64,000 nucleotides of DNA from Planctomycetota bacterium (GTDB lineage: Bacteria > Planctomycetota > UBA1135 > UBA2386): the NCBI GenBank assembly GCA_947444055.1, contig CANEYR010000002.1, forward strand, positions 1 through 64,000. Direction: 5' to 3'. This document shows, piece by piece, positions 36,541 to 45,263 of the stretch. Both the position numbers and the translations under genes were made by a program. Numbering within the stretch: the first letter of the stretch is position 1; each line of letters opens with the position of its first letter. The notes under the pieces are model-generated. The model made no database searches and was not told where the DNA came from. It saw only the letters and a program-made list of their open reading frames with translations.

Positions 36541-38229
36541 ATGTCGCGCCGCCACGTCTTTTGGATGCTCACTGCGCTGGCTGTGCTCGCCGCTGCCTGG
36601 CAGGCGTGGGTGCTGCGCTGGACGTGCGACGATGCGTTCATCTCGATTCGCTACGCGCAGCATCTCGTCGAAGGCCATGGCCTCGTCTTCAACCTCGATC
36701 CGCAGGAGTCGCCGGTCGAGGGCTATACGAACTTCCTGTGGACGCTGTGGCTCGCGCTCGGTCTCTGGCTCGGTTGCACCGGCGACGCGATCGAGACGTG
36801 GGGGAGCGTCTGGGGCACTCTCGCGCACGGCGGGGTGGTGTGGTTGCTAGCGGCGATCGCGTGGCGGCAGAGTGGTGGCAAGGCCATGGTGCCGATCGCG
36901 GCGTGCGGCTACGCGGCGATTCATCACGCAGCGTCGTTGGCGCCGGCTGGACTCGAGACCGCGTTGTTCGTGTTGCTGGTGACGGTGATGCTGCGCGCGT
37001 GCTTGTCGCCTGGAACGGCGGCGAGGGCGCTGTGCCTCGGGCTCTTGGGCGTCGCGGCGGCGATGACCCGGCCCGATGGTGCGTTGCCGGTGGCGATGGC
37101 GGGGCTGTTCGTGCTCGCCGACGCGCGGACACTGCGTTCGTGGCGACCCTTGCTCGCGTACGCCTTGCCGTTCCTCCTGGTGTTCGCGCCGTACCTGCTG
37201 TGGCGGCACGGCTACTACGGCTCTTGGGTGCCGAACACCTTCTACGCCAAGTCCGGCAGCGACCCGTTCGTGGCGGCAGGAGTGCGCTACGTCGTCGACT
37301 TCCTCTTGTGCTACTGGCCGCTGCTGCCGGCACTCGTGGTGCTGCCGTTCGGCGTGCTGTGGCTGGGAACGGCCCCGGGTGCACGCCGGCCGTGGCTCGC
37401 GCTAGCGGCGTTCGTCGGCAGCTACCTCGCGTTCGTGGTGTGGGTCGGAGGCGACTTCATGTTCGGTCGCTTCTTGCTGCCGATCCTGCCAGCCCTGCTG
37501 CTCGGTCTCGACTTCGTGGTCGCGCGTGCGCGCACACCGTGGCTCTCGCCGACGGTCGCGGCGGCGGTGGTGTTCGGCTGCGTATTTCGCATCGAGCCTC
37601 CTGGTCTCGACAATCCACAGCTCGCTGTGTCCGACAACCGGCGCATCAGCTTCAACGACTACGTGCCCGGCATCACCTGGTACCAGGCGATGCACGTCAC
37701 CGGCGACTACCTGAAGCCACTGTTCGCCGGCCTTGACGTTCGCGTCGCCATCGGCGGTGGCCACGCCAACATCGCGACGCGCGCGCGGGTGCCGGTCGCG
37801 GTGGAAGTCGCTGGGGGTCTCACCGATGCGCACATTGCGCGGCTGCCGGTGCTGGTGGCTGGCAAGCGAGGCCACGACAAGCCGCGCGATCCCGTCTACC
37901 TCGTGCAGCGCGGCGTGCACTTCCACTTCGAACTCAACTACGAAGGGGCGTACGGCAAGGACGACACCTGGCGCGACGTGATGTTCCTCGCGGTGGGCTT
38001 TCCGGTGCGCCTCGTCACCTGGGATCGTGAGTTGATGCGCGAGCTGCGCCGCCGCGAGCCGAGCATCCAGTGCACCGATTTCGAGTCGTTTCTCGACGCC
38101 TACATCGCCGACTTGCCCAACAAGAAGAAGGAACAGGTGCGCGCCGACTTCGCCAAGTTCGTGCCCTTCTACTTCACCGGCAACGACGACCCGGCGCGGC
38201 GCGCAGCGTTCGAGACGTTCTTGAAGTGA
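36541..38229 (+). CDS. GT-C-type polytopic membrane glycosyltransferase
   Basis: The ATG at 36541 gives 562 residues; a GTG at 36535 is also in frame. After a first helix the protein has C-D-D-A-F-I-S-I-R-Y-A-Q-H-L and V-E-G-Y-T-N-F-L-W, matching the D-D motif and the following segment of GT-C enzymes such as mycobacterial AftB. About ten Leu/Val/Ala-rich membrane segments cover residues 10-360, with H-G-Y-Y-G-S-W-V-P-N-T-F-Y-A-K between them. The last 180 residues form a periplasmic domain. Such enzymes use polyprenyl-phosphate sugars to add residues to envelope glycans. The sugar and acceptor are unknown. Confidence 0.82.
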   Translation: MSRRHVFWMLTALAVLAAAWQAWVLRWTCDDAFISIRYAQHLVEGHGLVFNLDPQESPVEGYTNFLWTLWLALGLWLGCTGDAIETWGSVWGTLAHGGVVWLLAAIAWRQSGGKAMVPIAACGYAAIHHAASLAPAGLETALFVLLVTVMLRACLSPGTAARALCLGLLGVAAAMTRPDGALPVAMAGLFVLADARTLRSWRPLLAYALPFLLVFAPYLLWRHGYYGSWVPNTFYAKSGSDPFVAAGVRYVVDFLLCYWPLLPALVVLPFGVLWLGTAPGARRPWLALAAFVGSYLAFVVWVGGDFMFGRFLLPILPALLLGLDFVVARARTPWLSPTVAAAVVFGCVFRIEPPGLDNPQLAVSDNRRISFNDYVPGITWYQAMHVTGDYLKPLFAGLDVRVAIGGGHANIATRARVPVAVEVAGGLTDAHIARLPVLVAGKRGHDKPRDPVYLVQRGVHFHFELNYEGAYGKDDTWRDVMFLAVGFPVRLVTWDRELMRELRRREPSIQCTDFESFLDAYIADLPNKKKEQVRADFAKFVPFYFTGNDDPARRAAFETFLK

Positions 38230-38256
38230 CGCGCCGCGGCGGCGCCGCCCGCGACG

Positions 38257-38883
38257 TCACTTGCCGAGTGGCTTCTCAAGGCGATCGACGCACGCTTGAT
38301 CGAAGACCTTCAGCATGTCGTCGGCGGTGATGCCTTGGCAGGTGACCTTGATCAGGTGCGTGTCGTGCATCAGCAGCATCAGTTCGTGGCCGCTGTCACC
38401 GTTCTTCTTCAGGATGGCCTTATGCGGCCCGTACTTGACGACTTCGCCGCCGTCGGCCTCGATCAGCGCCGGATTGTTGAACATCATCGCCATCATCTGC
38501 ATGAGCGGTGAGTTGGCGGTGACTTCGATGCTCAGGCTCTTGTCGTCCCCTTTGCGGTACTCGCGGGTCACGCTGTGGCCGCCGCCAAGCATGCTGGCGG
38601 CGATATCGGCCGAGGCATCGTCCTGCGCGGGGTCCTGAATCTCCCATCCCTCGGGCTTTGGCAAGGCGGCGAGGATCGTCGTGCGCTGCTTCTTCTGCAG
38701 GTCCCTGATGGCGGCTTGCAAGGCGGCGATGGCGGCCCCGAGCTTGTCCGCTTCGACCGCCTTCTTCGCTTGTTCGATGGCTTCGGGGAAGGTCGGGTTC
38801 TTCTTGGGACCGGATCGTTCTTGGGCAACGACCGTGGGAACGAGAACGGCAAGAGCGAGCAAAGCAAGGCAACGTGTGCGCAT
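38257..38883 (-). CDS. Secreted protein of unknown function
   Basis: The ATG at 38881-38883 is preceded by ACGGAGGTTCC, a strong ribosome-binding site, and starts a signal peptide (M-R-T-R-C-L-A-L-L-A-L-A-V-L-V). The longer frame to 38907 is less likely. The 208-residue product has a Lys/Ala-rich helical stretch (about 35-70), then a compact alpha/beta domain with Y-R-K-G-D-D-K-S-L-S-I-E-V, Met-rich M-Q-M-M-A-M-M and a final I-K-V-T-C-Q-G-I. I recognise no family. It is probably a periplasmic or outer-membrane-associated protein. Confidence 0.7.
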   Translation of the reverse strand: MRTRCLALLALAVLVPTVVAQERSGPKKNPTFPEAIEQAKKAVEADKLGAAIAALQAAIRDLQKKQRTTILAALPKPEGWEIQDPAQDDASADIAASMLGGGHSVTREYRKGDDKSLSIEVTANSPLMQMMAMMFNNPALIEADGGEVVKYGPHKAILKKNGDSGHELMLLMHDTHLIKVTCQGITADDMLKVFDQACVDRLEKPLGK

Positions 38884-38949
38884 GGAACCTCCGTTTAGGA
38901 AGGCCATGAGCGTAGCTGTCGGCGATCGCTGGCGCTGCCAGCGAGTGGC

Positions 38950-40836
38950 TCAGCGCTTCTTCATCGCCAGCACCGCGGCGGCAAGCAGGGAGACGACGCC
39001 GGTGATGCCAACCAGCACGACGGGATCCTTCCAGAGCGCGGGGGCTGTGCGGTTGTCCTGGTGGCTGTCGTTGGCGTGGGTGTGCGCACCGTGCTCCGCG
39101 TGATCGTGGCCATCGTGCGCATCGTGTGCATGGTCGCTGGTAGCCGCGTGGGCTGGTGCGGTGTGATCGCTCGGCGCGGCCGGTGCGTCATGCGAGTTAT
39201 GTGAACCATGCGAGTCATGGGTTGCCGCGTGACCCTCGGCGCTCGGCGTTTCGTGGGCGGCGTGACCGGCTTGATGCGCCGTTTCCCCCGCGGGCGCCGC
39301 GTGGCCGCCGGCCCAATCGAGCACCGGCAGGTCGTTGGCAGCAGCGTGGGGCTTGGCGTGGGCGTCGTTGCCGTGAGCGGGCGCCGGGTGCGCCGCCTTG
39401 GCGGCTGGTTTGGCCGGCTCGTGTGCATGCGCATCGTGGTCGTTGCCCTGGCTGGCCGTCGCCTTGGCGCCGTTCGCGCGGGCGTGGCTCGCCGGTGGTT
39501 CCGCCGCGTCCTTCAACCATTCGACGTCGCCCGACGCGATGTCGTAGACGCAGCCGAGCATCGTGAAGCGGCCTTCGTGTTCGAGCGCCCGCAGGGTCGC
39601 ACTGCGTGAACGCGCTTCGGTGACCGCGCGCATCGCGTTGGCGCGAACGGCGAGGTCAACGAGGTCGCGGCCCTTGCCTTCCGCGCGCGCCACCGCGACG
39701 GACGGTTCGATGCGCAACAGCAGTGCTCGCAGGTTGGGCGACAGCTCATGACCGGCTGGACTCTGTGTCGCCGCTTGCACGGCGCCGCACTTGGTATGAC
39801 CCATCACGACCAACAGCGAAGCGCCTAGATGGCTGGCGGCGTACTCGATGCTGGCCAAGGCGTCGTCATTGACGATGTTGCCGGCGATGCGAATGACGAA
39901 GAGTTCGCCAAGGCCGGCATCAAACACGTGCTCGGGAGCCACGCGCGAATCGGCGCAGGTCAGCACGATGGTGGTCGGTTGCTGGCCGTGCGCGAGCACT
40001 TCGCGGCGTTCGGCCGTCAGGTCGGCAGTCGGCTTGCTGTCGCCGACGAAACGACGGTGGCCCGCTTGCAACAGGCGCAGCGCCACATGGGGTGGCACGG
40101 AATTGGGCGCCGCGCCGTGGACCGCGTGGTCGTCGGCGCGTGGCTCCGTCGGCAGCGGGCGATTGGGCAGCCATTCGACTTCGCCGCTTTGCAGGTGGTA
40201 GCGCGCGGCAACCATGCGGAACTTGCCAACCGACGCGAAGCGCCGCAGCAGCGCGCTGCGGCGGAAGCAATCGTGCACGGTGACGTGGGCGTGCTCTTCC
40301 TCGCAGACGTCGTGCAGGCTCTTGCCGCCGAGGTCGAGGCCCTTCGCTTTGCGAACGGCAGGTTCGATGTGTTCGAGCAGTTGCTGCAGAGCCGGGCTGT
40401 GCTGGCTGTCGTGGCCGAGTTGGTCGACTTGCGCGACGGTGGCGGCGACGGCGCCGCACTTCTCGTGGCCGAGCACGACGCACAGCGACGCGCCAAGGTG
40501 CTCGACGGCGTACTCGATGCTGGCGACGGTCTCGGGATCGGCGGTGTGGCCGGCGACGCGCACGACGAACAGTTCGCCGAGACCGGCGTTGAATACGTGC
40601 TCAGGCGGTACGCGGCTGTCGGCACAGCACAGCACGATGGCGAACGGGCTCTGGCCGCGGGCCAGCGTTCGGCGCACGCCTTCCCCGACCGGCTGCGGCA
40701 CGGAGTGGTCGGTGTGGTAGCGCTTGTTGCCGTCCCGCAGGGCGCGCAGCGCTTCTTCGGGTGTGCGCTGGGCGGCGGCAATGCCGCAGGCGATGGCAGT
40801 GAAGAGGAATGGGTAGAGCCGGGTTGCTAAGACCAT
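38950..40836 (-). CDS. Exported tandem beta-carbonic anhydrase with His-rich tail and membrane anchor
   Basis: The 628-residue protein has a signal peptide ([16 protein letters not shown]) and two complete beta-carbonic anhydrase domains. Domain 1 (about 25-230) has C-C-A-D-S-R (about 69-74) and G-H-E-K-C-G-A (about 121-127). Domain 2 (about 245-460) has T-C-A-D-S-R (about 290-295) and G-H-T-K-C-G-A (about 343-349). Cys, His and Cys bind zinc; the Asp-Arg pair is the usual dyad. Residues about 470-605 are a disordered, Ala- and His-rich tail with dozens of His, followed by [23 protein letters not shown] and a Lys-Lys-Arg end, a C-terminal anchor. It hydrates carbon dioxide, probably at the outside of the inner membrane. 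The tail could bind or buffer zinc. Confidence 0.93.
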   Translation of the reverse strand: MVLATRLYPFLFTAIACGIAAAQRTPEEALRALRDGNKRYHTDHSVPQPVGEGVRRTLARGQSPFAIVLCCADSRVPPEHVFNAGLGELFVVRVAGHTADPETVASIEYAVEHLGASLCVVLGHEKCGAVAATVAQVDQLGHDSQHSPALQQLLEHIEPAVRKAKGLDLGGKSLHDVCEEEHAHVTVHDCFRRSALLRRFASVGKFRMVAARYHLQSGEVEWLPNRPLPTEPRADDHAVHGAAPNSVPPHVALRLLQAGHRRFVGDSKPTADLTAERREVLAHGQQPTTIVLTCADSRVAPEHVFDAGLGELFVIRIAGNIVNDDALASIEYAASHLGASLLVVMGHTKCGAVQAATQSPAGHELSPNLRALLLRIEPSVAVARAEGKGRDLVDLAVRANAMRAVTEARSRSATLRALEHEGRFTMLGCVYDIASGDVEWLKDAAEPPASHARANGAKATASQGNDHDAHAHEPAKPAAKAAHPAPAHGNDAHAKPHAAANDLPVLDWAGGHAAPAGETAHQAGHAAHETPSAEGHAATHDSHGSHNSHDAPAAPSDHTAPAHAATSDHAHDAHDGHDHAEHGAHTHANDSHQDNRTAPALWKDPVVLVGITGVVSLLAAAVLAMKKR

Positions 40837-41220
40837 GGTGCGCTGTTCGTCGGGTTCTGCGGCACCATCGACGAGCGCTGTAGGGAAACTGGGCGGTGGT
40901 TGCTTCGCAGCGGTGCCAAGGCGGGGCTGTGGCTGGGTCGTTGGGTGCCGCTTTCTGGCCGGGTCGCCGTGCGTTCATCGCCTGATCACGTCGTCGCACG
41001 TGCATCGCGATGCCGCTCGCGTCGCCCCAAGGCGCAGCCGCCCGTTGACCCATTGCCGCAGGACGCTACCGTTCTTGCCCTTCATCCCCGGCACCAATGT
41101 GCCAGGGTTGCTTCCCGGGTCGCGGCGCGCCGGGTTGCCGTCGTTGTTCATGCCGCGCTCCACGCGCCGTCGCGTGTCCTCCGAATGTCCACCCCCAGTA
41201 GTTCAACCCCGCGCCCTGCC
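40837..41220. other. Intergenic region of about 384 bases before fusA
   Basis: This divergent region between the carbonic anhydrase and fusA contains no supported gene. A promoter-like pair lies at 41045-41072. No riboswitch or ribosomal-protein leader structure was recognised. Confidence 0.4.
41045..41072 (+). promoter_or_regulatory. Candidate promoter for fusA
   Basis: TTGACC (41045-41050) and TACCGT (41067-41072) are spaced by 16 bases, within the G-C-T-A-C-C-G-T string also found before the biotin carboxylase gene at 55078. It would leave a leader of about 140 bases. Confidence 0.35.
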
Positions 41221-43314
41221 ATGTCTGATTCAAAGGAGTCGAAGGACGTCCAGTTGATTCGTTCGTACCGCAACTTCGGCGTGATTGCTCACATCGATGC
41301 CGGCAAGACGACGTTCAGCGAACGCATCCTCTACATCACCGGCAAGAACCACAAGATCGGTGAGGTGCACGAGGGCGCGGCGACGATGGACTACCTCGAA
41401 GAGGAGCGCAAGCGCGGCATCACGATCACGTCGGCGGCGACGACGTGCTTCTGGCGCGAGAACCGGATGAGCCTGATCGACACCCCCGGCCACGTGGACT
41501 TCACGGCCGAGGTCGAGCGCTCGCTGCGCGTGCTGGACGGCGCCGTCGGTGTGTTCTGTGCGGTGGCCGGTGTGCAACCGCAGTCGGAAACGGTGTGGCG
41601 CCAGGCCAACCGCTACAAGGTCCCGCGCATTGCGTTCGTCAACAAGATGGACCGCACCGGTGCCGACTTCTACAAGGCCGTCGCCTCGATGCGCACGCGG
41701 TTGAATGCCAACCCGGTGCCGCTCGTGATGCCGATCGGCAAGGAGAAGAATTTCCTCGGCGTCGTCGACCTCGTCCTGATGCGGGCCTGCACCTGGTCCG
41801 ATGACGATGCGCGCGAGATGACCATCTCGGAGATTCCAGCGGAGCTGCGCGACGAAGCGAAGAAGCAGCACGACATCATGGTTGAGGCCGTGGCCGAGTG
41901 CCACGACGCCGTGCTGGAGAAGTTCGTCGAAGGCGAACCGATCTCCCTCGAAGAAGTCATGATGGCGATTCGCAAGGGCACGCTCGACATGAAGATCACG
42001 CCGGTCTTCTGTGGCTCGGCGTTCAAGGACAAGGGCGTGCAGAACGTGCTCGACGCCATCATCGATTACCTGCCGTGCCCGATCGATCGGCCGCCGCTCG
42101 AGGGCATCAACCCGGATACCGACGAGAAGGTCGCGCGGCCGTTGCTGCCCGACCAGCCGTTCGCTGGGCTCGTGTTCAAGACCATCAGCGATCCAAACGG
42201 CGACTTGACGTTCATCCGCGTCTACACCGGCGAGATGACGCAGGGTGAGCGCTACTACAACGGCCGCACGCGCCGCTACGAGCGCATTGGCCGCTTGGTG
42301 CGCATGCACGCCGCGGTGCGCGAGCCAATCGACATTGCGCGCGCCGGTGACATCGTCGCCGCGGTCGGCATCAAGGAGTCCATCACTGGCGACACGCTGT
42401 CGACCAAGGAACATCCCGTCGTCTACGAGGCGATGGCGTTCCCGGACACGGTCATCAGCATGTCGATCGAGCCGGAGTCCGGTGGCGATCGCGACAAACT
42501 CGGCGCCGTGCTCGGCAAGCTCGTGCGCGAGGACCCGACGTTCAAGGCCCACACCGACCCGCAGACCAGCCAGACGGTCATCTCGGGCATGGGTGAGTTG
42601 CACCTCGAAGTGAAGTGCAACATGATCATGAACGACTACAAGATCGCGGTGAAGGTCGGCCGTCCGAAGGTCGCCTACAAGATGACGTTGAAGGGGCCGA
42701 AGACGGTCGAAGCTCGCCACATCAAGCAGTCCGGTGGTTCGGGCCAGTTCGCCGTGGCGCGCGTCAGGTTCAGCGTTGACCCCGAGGTCGAGAGCCTGAA
42801 GTTCATCGACGGCGTCAAGGGTGGCTCGGTGCCGCGTGAGTTCATCAAGCCGATCGCGGACGGCATCGAATCCGCAGTCAAGGGCGGCGGTCGTATCGGC
42901 TTCCCCTACGTCAAGGTGGTCGCTGAGCTGTATGACGGCCAATCACACGACGTCGACTCGAACGCGATGGCGTTTGAAACCGCCGGCGTGCTCGCGTTCC
43001 GTCTGGCGAGCGAGAACAACTCGATCCTGCTCGAGCCGATCATGAAGATCGAGATCGAAGCACCTGAGGATAAGACCGGTGACGTCATCGGCGACCTCAG
43101 CAGTCGTCGTGGTCTGGTCGAGGAGATGATCAGCAAGCCGGGTGGCATCAGCTGTGTCACTGGCAAGGTGCCGCTCGCCGAGATGTTCCAGTACTCGACG
43201 CGCTTGCGCTCGATGACGCAGGGTCGCGGCACCTACACGATGGAGCCGTCGTCCTACGAAGCCGTGCCGCCGAACATCGCCGAAAAGGTGCTCGTCGAGT
43301 ACGCGAAGCCGTGA
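41221..43314 (+). CDS. fusA: Translation elongation factor G
   Basis: From the ATG at 41221 the protein has 697 residues, the usual EF-G length; an ATG at 41185 would add 12. G-domain motifs are intact: A-H-I-D-A-G-K-T-T (P-loop), R-G-I-T-I-T-S-A-A (switch I), D-T-P-G-H-V-D-F and N-K-M-D. Domains II-V follow, with S-G-M-G-E-L-H-L-E and the domain IV segment S-G-G-S-G-Q-F-A. It is the GTPase that moves tRNAs and mRNA after each peptide bond and helps recycle ribosomes. It is not in a str operon here, so it may be a second, specialised copy. The start has no obvious ribosome site. Confidence 0.95.
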   Translation: MSDSKESKDVQLIRSYRNFGVIAHIDAGKTTFSERILYITGKNHKIGEVHEGAATMDYLEEERKRGITITSAATTCFWRENRMSLIDTPGHVDFTAEVERSLRVLDGAVGVFCAVAGVQPQSETVWRQANRYKVPRIAFVNKMDRTGADFYKAVASMRTRLNANPVPLVMPIGKEKNFLGVVDLVLMRACTWSDDDAREMTISEIPAELRDEAKKQHDIMVEAVAECHDAVLEKFVEGEPISLEEVMMAIRKGTLDMKITPVFCGSAFKDKGVQNVLDAIIDYLPCPIDRPPLEGINPDTDEKVARPLLPDQPFAGLVFKTISDPNGDLTFIRVYTGEMTQGERYYNGRTRRYERIGRLVRMHAAVREPIDIARAGDIVAAVGIKESITGDTLSTKEHPVVYEAMAFPDTVISMSIEPESGGDRDKLGAVLGKLVREDPTFKAHTDPQTSQTVISGMGELHLEVKCNMIMNDYKIAVKVGRPKVAYKMTLKGPKTVEARHIKQSGGSGQFAVARVRFSVDPEVESLKFIDGVKGGSVPREFIKPIADGIESAVKGGGRIGFPYVKVVAELYDGQSHDVDSNAMAFETAGVLAFRLASENNSILLEPIMKIEIEAPEDKTGDVIGDLSSRRGLVEEMISKPGGISCVTGKVPLAEMFQYSTRLRSMTQGRGTYTMEPSSYEAVPPNIAEKVLVEYAKP

Positions 43315-43318
43315 GCGC

Positions 43319-43348
43319 AGCGGGTCTCGTGCGAACCGCGAGCCCGCT
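43319..43348. terminator. Hairpin between convergent fusA and cupin genes
   Basis: AGCGGG-T-CTCG (43319-43329) can pair with CGAG/CCCGCT (43339-43348, one bulged T). The hairpin lies exactly between the two convergent stop codons. There is no U-tract, so termination strength is uncertain. Confidence 0.4.
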
Positions 43349-43677
43349 CAGCCTCCCAGCAGCTTGATGCCCTCGTTGGCGAGGGCGAGCAGCACGCATG
43401 GGGCGCCGCCTGGCTCGCTGGTTGCGACCGGAGCATGCTCCGTGCCGTCGTCGTAGAGGACGAATTGGCCGGCTGAGTGGGTGCCGCGGTCATCGGTGTA
43501 GGCGCCATGCACTACGAGCAATTGCTCGGGGCCACGGTGGCGATGGCGCGGGTAGCCGCAACCTGGCTCCATGCGAATCAGCACGAGCGCGCGCCCGCTC
43601 TTGCGGTCGGCGGCGTAGAAGTGGATGGCGATGCCGCGGTAGGTTGTGTTCTGCCAGGGGATCGCAGCGAGGTCCAT
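43348..43677 (-). CDS. Small cupin-domain protein (ChrR-like)
   Basis: The ATG at 43675-43677 gives 109 residues. The cupin core is visible: L-V-L-I-R-M-E-P-G-C-G-Y-P-R-H-R-H-R-G-P-E-Q and later Y-D-D-G-T-E-H-A-P. The two His and Glu of motif 1 and the His of motif 2 would bind a metal. This resembles the anti-sigma ChrR C-terminal cupin and related stress proteins. No signal peptide is present, so it is cytoplasmic. The ligand is unknown. Confidence 0.82.
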   Translation of the reverse strand: MDLAAIPWQNTTYRGIAIHFYAADRKSGRALVLIRMEPGCGYPRHRHRGPEQLLVVHGAYTDDRGTHSAGQFVLYDDGTEHAPVATSEPGGAPCVLLALANEGIKLLGG

Positions 43678-43746
43678 TCGGCGGGAGCCTAAGCGACGCC
43701 GACCCGGCTGCGTCAACCGCGGGCATCCCCGCTAGGCTCTACCAAC

Positions 43747-44247
43747 ATGGCGGCACCCAATGAGAGCTGGTCGATCGCGGTCGAGAAGGACTACCTGAAG
43801 TTCAGCGCCGCGCACTTTCTGATCTTCCCGGATGGTTCGGCGGAGCGCTTGCACGGGCACAACTACAAGGTCTTTGTCGAGGTGCACACGGACCTCGATG
43901 CGCACGGGCTGGTCGTCAACTTCAAAGAGATCAAGCCGCTGATTCGCAACCTGTGCGATGAGCTGGACGAACACCTGCTACTGCCGGGTGAGCACCCGGT
44001 CTTGCGGGCGACTCAAGTCGACGACCACTACGAAGTACGCTACCTCACGCGCCGCTACTCGATCCCCGTCGACGAAGTCATTGTGCTACCGATCGGCAAC
44101 ACGAGTGCGGAGAATCTGGCGGCGTGGTTTGGGCGAACGCTGCGCGCGCGCATGGCGCAACAGTGGCCCACGCTGCGTCTCCGGCAATTGTCCGTTGGGG
44201 TCGAGGAGACTCCAGGGCAACGGGGCGTATGGACGTTGCGCGAGTGA
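43747..44247 (+). CDS. queD: 6-pyruvoyl-tetrahydropterin synthase/QueD family protein
   Basis: The 166-residue protein matches this family: F-S-A-A-H-F-L (zinc His), R-L-H-G-H-N-Y-K-V (two zinc His), D-L-D-A-H-G-L-V-V-N-F-K-E-I-K and the T-S-A-E-N-L-A-A-W segment, with the Glu of V-G-V-E-E-T-P near the end. The region between the first His and the H-G-H contains no Cys, where QueD and PTPS carry their catalytic Cys, so activity may differ (for example a PTPS-III-like variant, in which another residue takes over). The family acts on dihydroneopterin triphosphate in queuosine or pterin synthesis. The gene symbol is therefore provisional. It is divergent from the upstream cupin gene. Confidence 0.8.
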   Translation: MAAPNESWSIAVEKDYLKFSAAHFLIFPDGSAERLHGHNYKVFVEVHTDLDAHGLVVNFKEIKPLIRNLCDELDEHLLLPGEHPVLRATQVDDHYEVRYLTRRYSIPVDEVIVLPIGNTSAENLAAWFGRTLRARMAQQWPTLRLRQLSVGVEETPGQRGVWTLRE

Positions 44248-44256
44248 GGGCGGCCC

Positions 44257-44556
44257 TCAGCTCGCTGCACTGACCGCGCGGTACCCATGCAGCCAGCGCG
44301 CCGGACGGTCGCCACAGTTGCGCACGGTGTGTCTGGTGCCCGCTGGGATCAGCAGTTCATCACCGGTTTGCATGAGCACCGTTCGACCGACCATGTCGAC
44401 CTGGCATTCGCCGTCCAGCAGCAGCACCTTCTCGTCGACGTCATGCAGGAAGTCGTGCCAAACCTGGCCTGGTGGATCGATCCACACATCGCAGGTGAAG
44501 CCCTGCTTGGCCCAGTGTTCTTTGACCGCGTCCTTGCCGTTCATCGGTTCTTGCAT
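44257..44556 (-). CDS. Small cupin-domain protein
   Basis: The ATG at 44554-44556 gives 99 residues and excludes a poorly conserved 82-residue extension. Cupin features are H-D-F-L-H-D-V-D-E-K-V-L-L-L-D-G-E and L-L-I-P-A-G-T-R-H-T-V-R-N-C-G. The His and Asp/Glu cluster and the second-motif His may hold a metal. The function is unknown. It converges on the QueD-like gene with nine bases between. Confidence 0.78.
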   Translation of the reverse strand: MQEPMNGKDAVKEHWAKQGFTCDVWIDPPGQVWHDFLHDVDEKVLLLDGECQVDMVGRTVLMQTGDELLIPAGTRHTVRNCGDRPARWLHGYRAVSAAS

Positions 44557-45263
44557 GCCACGCCTCCCAGCGGTGCTTGCGCCTTGCCCAGTCAGTCGCC
44601 GTTGCCCAGAGTCGCCAGTGGCGACGCCGCTGTCGTTGTGCGCTGCGCAGCCGTGCTGCGGTGAACCGAATGAAACCACGGGGTGGTGGAAAAAGGAAGC
44701 GTGCCGATGGTGGCTCCGCGCGGGCGCGAACGTCGCGCTGCGAACGGCAAACCTTCCAGCCGACGGTTGCTTACGTGGTGCGTCAGCACCGCTTCTAGCC
44801 ACGCACTCGCGCCGGTAACGGACCTAGGGGCGGCGTCGGCAAAAAACGTCGAGGCTGGAGCCAGCCAGTCCCGACGCAGGGTTCGGGCGGCAACTGCATG
44901 GGGCCCCACTGCATGGGGCCCACTTCATCGGGGACCCTCGCATGGGACAAACCGCCCAGGAGAATGATGCCCGACCTCAGGACCGCCACCGCAAGCGCGA
45001 GACGTGCTGGTCAGCTCGCTGACTGACCAGCTGCACCTAGGGCTCACAACCCTGGAACAGACCCCTCTGATTCGCGATGCCGTCTCGGCGTCCGAGTGCT
45101 CGCAGCGGGATCCTGAGGACGGGAAAGAGCTCCGCGGAAAGGCATGGTCTCCACGGAACGCCACTTGGACGAAGGCGGTGGCCAAGGAGGTTCCGTGCGA
45201 GGCACGAAATACACGCGACCGCACAGTCTGGTGCGCCGCGGCTGTCGCCGCCAAGGGCCGCGA
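44557..45263. other. Gene-poor region of about 700 bases with short repeats and a hairpin
   Basis: No convincing gene is seen. It contains a 15-base-period repeat (44893-44936) and a perfect 9-base inverted repeat, GCTGGTCAG at 45006-45014 and CTGACCAGC at 45023-45031, with an 8-base loop. The hairpin has no T-run. I cannot assign a role. Confidence 0.5.
44893..44936. repeat. Short tandem repeat with 15-base period
   Basis: ACTGCATGGGGCCC occurs at 44893-44906 and again at 44908-44921; a degenerate third copy follows to 44936. It lies in non-coding DNA and is too short for a CRISPR. Confidence 0.7.

Noticed and set aside
41230-42942. 570-codon minus-strand frame opposite fusA
   Set aside because: Antisense shadow of an evident EF-G gene.
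44893-44936. Possible CRISPR
   Set aside because: The 15-base period and two to three copies are too short and leave no room for spacers.
45006-45031. Hairpin as an intrinsic terminator
   Set aside because: There is no T-run after it and no gene end close by, so a terminator call is not supported.
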